In this document: positions 6,941 to 14,663 of the stretch, one piece after another | Numbering within the stretch: position 1 is the stretch's first letter | Layout: every line of letters begins with the position of its first letter | NCBI RefSeq assembly: GCF_017876625.1 | Contig: NZ_JAGIOH010000001.1 | Location: 2,418,001 to 2,482,000, forward strand | Length of the DNA stretch: 64,000 nucleotides | Origin: Streptomyces syringium | GTDB lineage: Bacteria > Actinomycetota > Actinomycetes > Streptomycetales > Streptomycetaceae | Direction: 5' to 3' | Made by a program: the position numbers and the translations under genes | Notes under the pieces: generated by a model | The model's database searches: none | Told to the model about the DNA's origin: nothing | What the model saw: only the letters and a program-made list of their open reading frames with translations

Positions 6941-8473
6941 ATGACCAAGCACGGCATCCTCGCGGTGACTGTGGCTGCCACCGCGGCCCTCGCGTTCGGA
7001 CCGACGGCCAGCAGTACCGCATCACCCCACAGCCACACCGTCGCCCCCTCGCGGTTCGTGCCCGGTCCCTGCCCGAGGACGCCCGAGCCGATCGCCGCGC
7101 TGAGCACCGCGCGGTGCGGTTTCCTGGAAGTCCCCGAGAACCGCGCCCGCCCTCGCAGCCGGACGATCCGGCTGGCTGTGGCGGTCATTCCGGCCACCTC
7201 GGCGAAGTCCGCCGCGGACCCGGTGGTGTTCATGTCGGGCGGCCCGGGCGGCGAGACGTTCGACGACATCCCGTTCCTGGTCGACTCCGGCCTGAACCGG
7301 GATCGGCCGCTGATCATCATGGCCCAGCGGGGCAACCTCTACGATCAGCCGAATCTCGCCTGCCCGGAGATGGACCGGTTCAACGCGCGGTACGTGGGGC
7401 TCGGCTACGACTCGCCGCAGGCGAAACGGCTCCTGCTGGACGCGGTGAAGAAGTGCCGGAATCGCCTGGCAGCCGACGGGATCGATCTGAGCGCTTACAA
7501 CACCAAGGAAAACGCCGCGGACTTCGCCGCCCTGCGCACGGCACTGGGCATCCCCCGGTGGAACGTCTACGGGCACTCCTACGGCACCAACCTCGCCCTT
7601 ACCTACCTGCGCAAGCACCCTCAGGGGATTCGCGCGGTGGCACTCGACTCGGCCACGGCTCCGCAGATCGTCACTCTGCCGTGGGGCTGGAGCAGCGCCC
7701 GGGAGGGCATCGAGAACGTCTTCAAGGCGTGCGCGGCCGAGCCCCGCTGCAAGAGCCGCCACCCGGACCTCCGTCGGACCCTCACCGAGCAGGTGCGCAA
7801 GCTGGAAGCGCACCCCTTGACGCTCAAGGCCCGGCCGCCACGCGGCGGAGACCCGGTGAAGGTCGTCCTCGACGGGGGCTCGCTGCTGAACATCCTGGTC
7901 GCCAATGCCATCCCGTTCCCCGACGTCCCCGCGGCGATCGAGGAGCTCGCCCACGGGCGTCCGGAGCGCTTCGCGCGGGCCCGCGCGGCCGATTCGGCTG
8001 CCGTCGTCGGCATGACCGCGCACGGCCTGACGGAGTCGGTGGTGTGCAGCGAGTGGGTGCCGGGGCACTCGAAAGCCGACGTGCTGAAGGCGGGGCGCCG
8101 GGCCTTCCCCGGGTGGCCGGACTCGGTCCTGGCCCAGGCACCGCAGCTTCCCTTCCAGCACGAGGTGTGCCGTATCTGGCACGTTCCCAGCCGCGCCGCC
8201 TCCCACCGGGTGGCCACCAGGAGCCCGGTGCCGGCACTCCTGGTCGCCGGGACGTTCGACGCGAAGGTCGGGGCGAGCTGGTCCCGGGCCGCGGCCCGTA
8301 CGCTCTCCCGCTCGACTTCCGTGCAGGTCCCCGGGATCGGGCACTGGGTGGTCCCGCAATCGCCTTGCGCGCAGCGGGTACTGGCCTCGTTCCTCGCCCG
8401 TCCGACCGCGGCGCCCGACACCCGTTGCGTGGCCGGGCTCACCCCGAAACCGTTCACGATCATCCCGAAGTGA
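6941..8473 (+). CDS. secreted alpha/beta hydrolase, S33/tripeptidyl-aminopeptidase type (copy 1)
   Basis: 510 residues with a signal peptide (MTKHGILAVTVAATAALAFG..., cleavage near residue 27). The alpha/beta-hydrolase core has an oxyanion GGPGG (100-104), nucleophile elbow GHSYG with Ser213, acid Asp440 in VAGTFDAKVG, and His468 in PGIGHWV. The C-terminal part is TAP-like. Such secreted enzymes remove N-terminal tri- or dipeptides from peptides; some family members act on other esters or amides. Several paired cysteines suit an exported protein. The ATG at 6941 is preceded by GAGGA; the in-frame codon upstream is not needed. Thirteen bases separate it from a paralogue, so the two form an operon. 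The 180 bases before it show no recognised feature. Confidence 0.88.
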   Translation: MTKHGILAVTVAATAALAFGPTASSTASPHSHTVAPSRFVPGPCPRTPEPIAALSTARCGFLEVPENRARPRSRTIRLAVAVIPATSAKSAADPVVFMSGGPGGETFDDIPFLVDSGLNRDRPLIIMAQRGNLYDQPNLACPEMDRFNARYVGLGYDSPQAKRLLLDAVKKCRNRLAADGIDLSAYNTKENAADFAALRTALGIPRWNVYGHSYGTNLALTYLRKHPQGIRAVALDSATAPQIVTLPWGWSSAREGIENVFKACAAEPRCKSRHPDLRRTLTEQVRKLEAHPLTLKARPPRGGDPVKVVLDGGSLLNILVANAIPFPDVPAAIEELAHGRPERFARARAADSAAVVGMTAHGLTESVVCSEWVPGHSKADVLKAGRRAFPGWPDSVLAQAPQLPFQHEVCRIWHVPSRAASHRVATRSPVPALLVAGTFDAKVGASWSRAAARTLSRSTSVQVPGIGHWVVPQSPCAQRVLASFLARPTAAPDTRCVAGLTPKPFTIIPK

Positions 8474-8486
8474 CCTGGAGAGGCAG

Positions 8487-10109
8487 ATGGCACTCACCCC
8501 CATGCCCCGCCGTCGTCGCACCGTGCGCCGGCTGCACGCCGCGCCGGCCGCGGCGGTGACCGGCATCCTCGTCACCGGGCTGCTCGCCACACCCGCGGGC
8601 GCGGAGCACGGCACCGGCACCGGCACCAGCACCAGCACCAGCACCAGCACGGCGATCGGCACAGCCGCCCGGACGGTGGGCGGTGCCCGCTTCGAGCCGG
8701 GCCCCTGCCCGAAGACACCGGCGCCGATCACCGAGCTCAAGAAGGCCCGCTGCGGGACGCTCACCGTGCCCGAGAACCGCACCAGGCGCAACGGCAGGAA
8801 GATCACCCTCGGGGTCGCCGTCGTGCCGGCGGCGGCCGCCAGACCGAGACCCGACCCCGTCGTGTGGCTCGCCGGCGGGCCCGGCGACGACGCCGTCGGG
8901 GAGGCGAAGATGGCGATCGACGGCGGGCTGAACCGCGACCGGGACGTGGTCCTCATGTCCCAGCGGGGTACGTACTCCGCCGACCCGGCGCTCCTGTGCC
9001 CCAATATCGACCGGTTCAACGGACGCGCGGTCGGCCTCGTCCACCACGCTCCGTCCACCGAGCGCCTGCACGTCAAGGCCACGAAGGCCTGCCGCGACCG
9101 GCTGGCGGGCCTCGGCACCGACCTCGGCGCCTACAACGACACCGAGAGCGCCGCCGACTACGCGGACCTGCGCGTGGCGCTGGGCATCAAGCAGTGGAAC
9201 GTGTTCGGCATCTCCTACGGCACCCACCTGGCGCTCGTCTACATGCGTCAACACCCCCGGGGAATCCGGTCGGTCGGCATCGACGGCATCCTGCCGCCGT
9301 CCAAGGCGGGGTCGGCCCTGGCCTGGAGCAGCGCCCGGGAGGGCTTCGACGGCCTGTTCAAGGCCTGCGCGCAGCAGTCGGCGTGCAACAAGCGCTATCC
9401 GAACCTGTCCGCCACCTTCAACCGCCTCGTCCGTGAACTCGAGGCCCACCCGGTCACCACCACCGTCAAGGTCTCCGGCCGGCCGAAGCCGGTGAAGGTC
9501 GTCCTGGACGGCGGAGCCCTGGTGAACTGGATGACCACCGCCACCCACGTCGCGGAGGGCGTACCCCGCTCCCTCGACGAGCTGGCCCACGGCAGACCGC
9601 AGCGGATCGCGCGGCAGTGGGCGGGCTGGAAGCTCAACCCCCAGGGCATCGGAGTGGTTTCGCACGGCCTCGCCTACGGCATCTTCTGCAGCGAGTGGAC
9701 GCCGTACGAGAGCCGGGCCAAGGCCCTCCGGGGCGGGCAGAACGCGTTCCCGTCGTTCCCCCGCTCGGTCCTGGCCCAGGCTCCGCAGCTCACCTTCCTC
9801 CGTCACGACTGCGACGTCTGGAACGTCCCACCGGCGCCGCGCTCGATCCGGAACGTCACGCGGAGCAATATCCCCACCCTCGCCCTGTCGGGCGGCTTCG
9901 ACTCCCAGACGGGGGCGGCCAACGGGCCGTACGTGGCCCGTACGCTGAGCCGCGCGACCGTCGTCAAGGTCCCCTACGAGCCCCACGTGGTGTTCGCGAC
10001 GTCACGGTGCGCCCAGAAGATCACCGCTTCGTTCCTCGACAGGCCGACCGCGCCGAGGACCGGCTGTCTCACCGGCCTCAAGCCGCCCCGCTTCGAGATC
10101 GGCCCGTGA
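8487..10109 (+). CDS. secreted alpha/beta hydrolase, S33/tripeptidyl-aminopeptidase type (copy 2)
   Basis: 540 residues, a paralogue of the gene just upstream along its whole length (same PGPCPKTPAP, VPENR, DRFN, WSSAREG and LAQAPQL blocks). Twin-basic signal region RRRRTVRR then hydrophobic segment and ATPAGA cleavage site near residue 39. Catalytic set: GGPGD near 130-134, Ser243 in GISYG, Asp472 in GGFDSQTG, His500 in PYEPHVVF. The nucleophile elbow is GISYG rather than GHSYG and the region around the His differs, so specificity has probably diverged. After the signal peptide is a Gly/Ser-Thr linker encoded by a hexanucleotide repeat. GGAGAGG before the ATG. Transcription probably ends at the hairpin at 10138-10169. 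Confidence 0.88.
   Translation: MALTPMPRRRRTVRRLHAAPAAAVTGILVTGLLATPAGAEHGTGTGTSTSTSTSTAIGTAARTVGGARFEPGPCPKTPAPITELKKARCGTLTVPENRTRRNGRKITLGVAVVPAAAARPRPDPVVWLAGGPGDDAVGEAKMAIDGGLNRDRDVVLMSQRGTYSADPALLCPNIDRFNGRAVGLVHHAPSTERLHVKATKACRDRLAGLGTDLGAYNDTESAADYADLRVALGIKQWNVFGISYGTHLALVYMRQHPRGIRSVGIDGILPPSKAGSALAWSSAREGFDGLFKACAQQSACNKRYPNLSATFNRLVRELEAHPVTTTVKVSGRPKPVKVVLDGGALVNWMTTATHVAEGVPRSLDELAHGRPQRIARQWAGWKLNPQGIGVVSHGLAYGIFCSEWTPYESRAKALRGGQNAFPSFPRSVLAQAPQLTFLRHDCDVWNVPPAPRSIRNVTRSNIPTLALSGGFDSQTGAANGPYVARTLSRATVVKVPYEPHVVFATSRCAQKITASFLDRPTAPRTGCLTGLKPPRFEIGP
8610..8651 (+). repeat. hexanucleotide repeat in the linker of peptidase copy 2
   Basis: Seven in-frame 6-base units, three GGCACC then three AGCACC and a final AGCACG. 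They encode a Gly-Thr then Ser-Thr linker just after the signal peptide. Unit length is a multiple of three, so copy-number change would alter linker length without breaking the frame. Confidence 0.85.
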
Positions 10110-10137
10110 AGCGGCGAGTGGAACGACGTTCATGAAA

Positions 10138-10169
10138 CAGGCCCCCGGTCCGCATGGACCGGGGGCCTG
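10138..10169 (+). terminator. strong hairpin terminator after the peptidase pair
   Basis: A 14-base perfect stem (10138-10151 with 10156-10169) around GCAT. It lies in a further inverted pair, ATGAAACAG (10132-10140) and CTGTTTCAT (10187-10195), so alternative foldings exist. No T-tract. It also bounds the oppositely read tRNA gene and may serve both directions. Confidence 0.75.
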
Positions 10170-10198
10170 AAACAGGCTTTCACCTGCTGTTTCATCTG

Positions 10199-10270
10199 TG
10201 GGCACAGACGGATTTGAACCGCCGACATCTGCTTTGTAAGAGCAGCGCTCTACCGCTGAGCTATGCGCCC
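10199..10270 (-). tRNA. tRNA-Val, anticodon TAC
   Basis: Full cloverleaf on the minus strand, 72 bases. Acceptor stem GGGCGCA pairs with TGTGCCC (one G-T pair) with discriminator A. The D arm contains AGCTCAGCGGTAGAGC. Anticodon stem CTGCT/AGCAG holds loop CTTACAA, giving anticodon TAC (valine, reads GTA). The T arm contains GGTTCAAATCC. The CCA end does not appear to be encoded. No integrase or duplicated 3' end is visible in the window, so there is no sign that it has served as an attachment site here. Confidence 0.96.
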
Positions 10271-10321
10271 CGAACGAGGTGACAGCCTACATGGCCCGGC
10301 CCGTATCCCCGCAAACCCGGG

Positions 10322-10347
10322 TCGGGGTGGGGATAACCCCACCCCGA
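10322..10347. other. perfect GC hairpin between tRNA-Val and the DUF4097 lipoprotein gene
   Basis: TCGGGGTGGGG (10322-10332) pairs with CCCCACCCCGA (10337-10347) around ATAA. It lies in the 170-base gap between a minus-strand tRNA and a plus-strand gene, so it is upstream of both. It may be an operator, an attenuator or simply a structural element; nothing in the sequence decides. Confidence 0.45.
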
Positions 10348-10440
10348 AGCAGGGAGTGGGCTACATGCCGCCCACCGGCCGCCGGTGCTTAGAGTCGGGG
10401 AGCACCCCGCAGTCCCGATGCCGAACCCACGGAGTCCCAC

Positions 10441-11220
10441 GTGCTTCCCCGCTCTCGTCGCCGCGCCGCCGTCCGTCTGTCCCTCGTCGTCGGTACGGTG
10501 CTGGCCGCCGGGGTCACACTGACCGGGTGCGGCGGGGCCAACGCCGAGGACGCGGAGCCGGAGCGGCGGACGTTCTCGCTGGAGGGGCGGGAGCTGACCG
10601 TGGACGCGGACAACTCCGAGCTCGAGCTGGTGACCGTCGACGCGAAGACCAAGGACCTCAAGGTCACCCGGTGGTTCGACGGGTGGACCGTGGGCGGGGA
10701 GTCGAAGGCGACCTGGGCGATGAAGGGCGGCACGCTCAAGCTGCGGGAGCACTGCGACGGGCTGGTGAACAACTGCGCGTCGAAGCACCGCATCGAGGTG
10801 CCGCGCGGGGTGAAGGTCACCGTGCGGGACGACAACGGCAAGGTGCGGGCGCGCGGCTTCGAGACCGACCTGAAGGTCCACACCGACAACGGGAAGATCG
10901 ACATCGCGGACTCCAAGGGGAACCTCGATCTGTCGTCCTCCAACGGCGATGTCGTCACCGCCCGCGTCGCTCCCCAGCAGGTGAAGGCGGTCTCCTCCAA
11001 CGGCACCGTCCGCCTCTCGCTGACCCGTGTCCCCGACCGGGTGGAGGTCTCCAGCGACAACGGCGCGACGAAGGTCGAACTGCCCCGCGCCACGTACGAC
11101 GTCATCGCGGAGAGCCAGAACGGCAAGGTCGACGTGGACGTCCCCCGCGACAGCGCCAGCCCCCGCAAGGTGACCGCGCGCACCCAGAACGGCGAAGTCA
11201 CGGTGCGATCCGCGAACTAA
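10441..11220 (+). CDS. DUF4097-type putative lipoprotein with beta-helix-like repeats
   Basis: 259 residues. Signal peptide with lipobox LTGC (Cys30), so it should be lipid-anchored outside the membrane. The body is a series of short repeats of the form DNGKV, DNGKI, SNGDV, SNGTV, DNGAT, QNGKV, QNGEV, the pattern of DUF4097 (putative adhesin/beta-strand repeat) proteins, which stack into a beta-helix or solenoid. Two cysteines near 103-113 (REHCDGLVNNC) may form a disulfide. GTG start at 10441 with GGAG 6 bases upstream. No enzymatic motif; biological role unknown. Monocistronic by context. Confidence 0.82.
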   Translation: MLPRSRRRAAVRLSLVVGTVLAAGVTLTGCGGANAEDAEPERRTFSLEGRELTVDADNSELELVTVDAKTKDLKVTRWFDGWTVGGESKATWAMKGGTLKLREHCDGLVNNCASKHRIEVPRGVKVTVRDDNGKVRARGFETDLKVHTDNGKIDIADSKGNLDLSSSNGDVVTARVAPQQVKAVSSNGTVRLSLTRVPDRVEVSSDNGATKVELPRATYDVIAESQNGKVDVDVPRDSASPRKVTARTQNGEVTVRSAN

Positions 11221-11294
11221 CCGGCCCGTGTGTTCGTCCTTAACGGGTGGGAGAATGGCATCCGGGCCTGGGGCGATCCATCGGGAGAGGGCAA

Positions 11295-12671
11295 GTGACG
11301 GCGACCTTCGCGCAGTCCGTACGACCGGCACGTCGCCGTTTCAGCGCTGTGGCGGCCGTGGCCCGGGAGACGGTGGCGCTCGCGCTGCTGCCGCTCCCCC
11401 TGCTGGTCGCCATGGCGCCCGCCGCCTTCGCCGGCGGGGGCACCCGCCGCTGGGGCTGGGGCCGCGGCGAGGAGCAGCGGGCGGACGCGCAGGCGGCCAA
11501 GGACGCGGCCGCCGCGGCGTTCTACGAGCTGGACACCGCGCAGCGCGATCTGCGGATCTCCATCGAGACGATCACCGCGGTCGACTCCTCCCCCGCCGCC
11601 CGCAAGGCGGCGGGCGACTTCGCCGACCTCGGGCGGCGCATCGACCAGGTCTCCCACGCCTACATCACCGCCGTCGACGCGCACGACCTGGACCGCGAGG
11701 GCCTCGACGGCGCGGCCGCCGCCCGCGCGCGGGGCGATCTGACCAAGGCCAAGGACGAGCTGGACCGGGTCAAGGCCGAGCTGGAGCGGTTCGGGCAGAG
11801 CCTCGGTCCCCTGCTGGGCACGGCGGAGACGCAGCTGGCACGGCTCGCGCCCGCCGTCGAGCGGGCCCGGCAGGGGCTGCTCGCCGCCAGTAACGCGCTG
11901 GACGCCGTCCGGGCCGCCGGGATCAAGGCCGACGACCTGGCCGCGCGGCTCGCCGCGCTCTCCCCCGAGCTGACCAGGCTCAACCAGGGCGCCGGGCAGC
12001 ACGGCGTGCAGGAGACCATCCAGCGCGCGGACCGGGTGCTGCGGGAGGCCGAGGCCATCCGCGGCGAGGCCGACCACCTGCCGCAGAAGGCCGCTGACCT
12101 CGACAAACGCCTCGTCTCGCTGCGTACGCGCGCCCAGGCGATCACCACGCGCGCCTCAGGCGTCGCCCCCGTCCTCAGCGAGCTGCGCCGCCGCTACAGC
12201 GCTGCCTGCTGGCAGGACCTCCAGCAGGTGCCGGGGGAGGCCGAGCGCGCCGTCCGGCAGGCCGAGGAGAAGCTGGCCGAGGCCCGGACCGCGCGGGACG
12301 AGCAGCGCTGGCCGGACGCCACGGCGAGACTCGCGACCGTACGGGCCCTGCTGAACACCACCGAGGAGGCCGTCTCGGCGGCGGGCGACCGGCTGCGCCG
12401 GCTGGACGAGGTGTCCTTCGACCACCAGAAGGAGGTCGACCGGACCCGCTTCGCGATCCGCGACGCGCAGCGGCTCGCGATGGCCGGGCGCAGCACCCCG
12501 GACCCGCGGCACGCCCGCCCCCTGGACGACGCGGTGGCCCGGCTGGACCGGGCGGTCGCGGGCCTGGAGGGCCGCCACCCCGACTGGTGGCACTTCCTCA
12601 CCGAGACCGAGGCGGTACGGGCATCCGTCGCCCGTGTGGTCCAGGAGATCCGCGAGGAGCGGGGCCGCTGA
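11295..12671 (+). CDS. membrane-anchored coiled-coil protein of unknown function
   Basis: 458 residues. After a basic N-terminus, one strongly hydrophobic segment (TVALALLPLPLLVAMAPAAFA, about residues 32-52) forms a signal peptide or membrane anchor. The remainder is almost entirely charged Ala/Arg/Glu/Leu heptads typical of long coiled coil (for example KDELDRVKAELERFGQ and QAEEKLAEARTARDEQRW). GTG at 11295 with GGGAGAGG just upstream is preferred over an in-frame start further up. A lone Cys in the middle (YSAACWQDL). No enzyme motif recognised. A structural or scaffold role at the membrane is a guess from architecture only. Confidence 0.78.
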   Translation: MTATFAQSVRPARRRFSAVAAVARETVALALLPLPLLVAMAPAAFAGGGTRRWGWGRGEEQRADAQAAKDAAAAAFYELDTAQRDLRISIETITAVDSSPAARKAAGDFADLGRRIDQVSHAYITAVDAHDLDREGLDGAAAARARGDLTKAKDELDRVKAELERFGQSLGPLLGTAETQLARLAPAVERARQGLLAASNALDAVRAAGIKADDLAARLAALSPELTRLNQGAGQHGVQETIQRADRVLREAEAIRGEADHLPQKAADLDKRLVSLRTRAQAITTRASGVAPVLSELRRRYSAACWQDLQQVPGEAERAVRQAEEKLAEARTARDEQRWPDATARLATVRALLNTTEEAVSAAGDRLRRLDEVSFDHQKEVDRTRFAIRDAQRLAMAGRSTPDPRHARPLDDAVARLDRAVAGLEGRHPDWWHFLTETEAVRASVARVVQEIREERGR

Positions 12672-12746
12672 GGCCTGTCCGGCGGAAGGGCCGGCACCGT
12701 GGCCATCGGCCGCCGCCCCGGCCCACCGGCTGGTTATGCTGCCCGC

Positions 12747-12965
12747 ATGCCTCGCTACGAATACCGCTGCAAAGCCTGTGGTGACACCTTCGAACTCAAC
12801 CGGCCCATGGCCGAGTCCGGCGCCCCCGCGAGCTGCCCCGAAGGGCACACGGACACCGTGAAGCTGCTGTCCACCGTCGCCGTGACCGGCGGCGCCGCGC
12901 CGTCCGCTCCGCCGTCGGGCGGGGGCGGAGGCGGCGGTTGCTGCGGGGGCGGCTGCTGCGGCTGA
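12747..12965 (+). CDS. FmdB-family zinc ribbon protein
   Basis: 72 residues. MPRYEYRCKACGDTFELNRP opens with the CxxC knuckle of the FmdB/CxxC-CxxC-SSSS regulatory family; the second knuckle is degenerate (ASCPEGH), so zinc ligation would be Cys/Cys plus Cys/His. The tail is unusual: a Gly run then CCGGGCCG with four more cysteines, which could bind metal. The TATGCT box at 12735-12740 ends 6 bases before the ATG and there is no ribosome site, so translation is probably leaderless. Function of the family is not firmly known. Its 3' neighbour is convergent, with the dispersed repeat between. Confidence 0.85.
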   Translation: MPRYEYRCKACGDTFELNRPMAESGAPASCPEGHTDTVKLLSTVAVTGGAAPSAPPSGGGGGGGCCGGGCCG

Positions 12966-13005
12966 CAGCGCCGGACGGGCGGCGTTCGGCGGATCCTCGG
13001 CTGCC

Positions 13006-13073
13006 GGCCCGTCTTTGCCGCCTGCGGCGGCGAGCGCCCTGCGGGCGCGTCCTCAAACGCCGGACGGGCTTGA
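13006..13073. repeat. dispersed intergenic repeat, copy A
   Basis: Sixty-eight bases almost identical in reverse complement to the copy at 59130-59196, with internal arms GCCGCCTGCGGCGGC and CGCCCTGCGGGCG that fold on themselves. It fills the space between convergent fmdB and methyltransferase genes, ending 5 bases before the latter's stop codon. Other copies are at 32816-32880 and 53439-53520. Confidence 0.9.
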
Positions 13074-13077
13074 ACGA

Positions 13078-13734
13078 CTACACCCGGCGCGCCAGGGTCA
13101 GCCCGTCCGCGACGGTGAGCATGACCGACTCCATCCGCGCGTCGGCCGCCGCGTGCTCGTTGAACGCGTCGACCGACGCGGCCATGCTCCCGGCGGCCGG
13201 TGCGACGACCTCCCCGGCGAAGAGGACGTTGTCGACCACGACAAGACCGCCGGGGCGCAGCCGGGGCACGATCTCCTCCCAGTAGTCGATGTAGCCGTCC
13301 TTGTTCGCGTCGATGAACGCGAGGTCGATGTGCGGCTCGGCGGGCATCGCGCGCAGGGAGTCCAGGGCGGGCGCGATGCGCAGGTCGATCCGGTCGGCCA
13401 CCCCGGCCTTGTCCCACGCCTCCCGCGCGTACGCCGTCCACTCCTCCGAGATGTCGAGGGTGATCAGCGTGCCGTCGGCGGGCAGCGCCTGGGCCATGGA
13501 CAGCGCCGACAGACCGGTGAAGGTACCGACCTCCACGACGTGCTCGGCGCGGGTGAGCCGTACGAGGAAGGCCAGCAACGGGCCCTGTTCCTCGGCGATC
13601 TGCTTGACGGCGACGCCGGGCAGCGCGCTGTGCGTGATGTCGACCAGGGCACGCTGCGCCTGGTCGAGCGCGGGATTGTGGGCGAGTACGTAGGTGTAGA
13701 GCTCGGGGGTGAGCGGTGGCCTCTTGATCTCCAT
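13078..13734 (-). CDS. SAM-dependent O-methyltransferase, class I (CCoAOMT-like)
   Basis: 218 residues, the normal length for bacterial metal-dependent O-methyltransferases. Motif I VVEVGTFTG (66-74) binds SAM; LITLDISEEW is the acidic strand-2 loop that contacts the SAM ribose; DLAFIDANKDGYIDYWE and VVDNVLFAGEV carry the Asp and Asp-Asn metal ligands of the catechol-type active site. Acceptors in this family are catechols and other ortho-diphenols; the substrate here is unknown. GAGGAG lies 8 bases before the ATG at 13734, which is why the longer in-frame start is rejected. Stands alone; convergent with fmdB. Confidence 0.88.
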   Translation of the reverse strand: MEIKRPPLTPELYTYVLAHNPALDQAQRALVDITHSALPGVAVKQIAEEQGPLLAFLVRLTRAEHVVEVGTFTGLSALSMAQALPADGTLITLDISEEWTAYAREAWDKAGVADRIDLRIAPALDSLRAMPAEPHIDLAFIDANKDGYIDYWEEIVPRLRPGGLVVVDNVLFAGEVVAPAAGSMAASVDAFNEHAAADARMESVMLTVADGLTLARRV

Positions 13735-13841
13735 CGGACGATCTCCTCGCCTTGCCGGTAGAAGAAGGTACGCATCAGCGGGGCCCCGGCCGGACAACAC
13801 CGGCCGAGCCCTTGCGCGAGCCTAGCCGTACCCCCGCTCCC

Positions 13842-14663
13842 CTACGGGCGGAATCCCGGACCGGCTGCCACCGCGCCGAACGCCCGGAGGATCTCCTCGC
13901 CCGCCGCCACGCCCTTCGTCTCCAGCGCGGTGACGTGCGGCGCGGTCCAGCCGGCCTCCGCCAGCTCGCCGTGGCCGGGCCGCCAGCCGCGGTCGGCGAC
14001 CAGCAGCAGGTCGGCGTCGAGCAGCGAGTCACCGGCGGCGAGCACCTCACGGGCGCCCGTCCGGCGCGCGACCTCGGCGACGGCGGCGCTCTTGGTCAGC
14101 GGCTTCGGCACGGCGTAGACCTTGCGCCCCTGGAGGGAGACGGACCAGCCGCGCTCCTCGGCCCACACCGAGAGCTCCTTGACCCATTCGTCCGGCAACA
14201 GCGGCCGGTCCACGACGAGGTAGGCGAAGAGGTCCTCGGCGGTGCGCTCCTTGAGCAGCCACGCCGGGTCGGCGGTCCGCACCAGATGCGCGCGGACCTC
14301 GTCGAGCGTCGCGCACTCGTGGGCGAGCCGCCGCTCCACCCCCGCCCGCCAGTCGCGGTCGGACTCGCCCCGGACGAGCAGCTCCCCGCCGTTGGCGCAG
14401 ATCGCGAACTCGGGCACGGGCCCGGGCAGCCGGATCCGCCCGTACTGCTCGCGGGTACGGGTGGTGGTGGGCACGAACGTGGTCGTACGGGCGAGTTCGT
14501 CCAGCAGGATGGCCGCGGTCTCCGTCAGATACGACAGCGGCTTGTGCTGGTACGTCTCGACGCACAGCAGGCGCGGCGCCTGCGCGTCCGGCATGCTCAG
14601 GGCGAGGGCCGCGGCGGAGTAGATGAGGGTCCGGTCGAGGTCGCTGGCGATGAGAACAGTCAC
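13842..14663 (-). CDS. HAD-superfamily hydrolase of the Ter biosynthetic operon
   Basis: 273 residues. HAD motif I is ASDLDRTLIY (6-15), with Asp8 as nucleophile and Asp10 as acid/base. Motif II is in VPTTTRTREQY, and motif III/IV near the end is KSAAVAEVA ... VLAAGDSLLDADLL, a layout like Cof-type sugar-phosphate phosphatases. The GTG start overlaps the stop of the preceding fused PRTase-StiP gene (GTGA), so the two are coupled. In the Ter stress systems described by comparative genomics, a HAD phosphatase of this kind sits with a phosphoribosyltransferase, a StiP/PELOTA-type protein and a CitE-like lyase in a predicted metabolite pathway. Substrate unknown. Confidence 0.85.
   Translation of the reverse strand: MTVLIASDLDRTLIYSAAALALSMPDAQAPRLLCVETYQHKPLSYLTETAAILLDELARTTTFVPTTTRTREQYGRIRLPGPVPEFAICANGGELLVRGESDRDWRAGVERRLAHECATLDEVRAHLVRTADPAWLLKERTAEDLFAYLVVDRPLLPDEWVKELSVWAEERGWSVSLQGRKVYAVPKPLTKSAAVAEVARRTGAREVLAAGDSLLDADLLLVADRGWRPGHGELAEAGWTAPHVTALETKGVAAGEEILRAFGAVAAGPGFRP

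Noticed and set aside
8610..8651. CRISPR or regulatory microsatellite
   Set aside because: Six-base in-frame coding repeat within the peptidase linker; ordinary low-complexity sequence.
10199..10270. tRNA-Val as an integration site of a mobile element
   Set aside because: No integrase, excisionase or duplicated tRNA end in the window.
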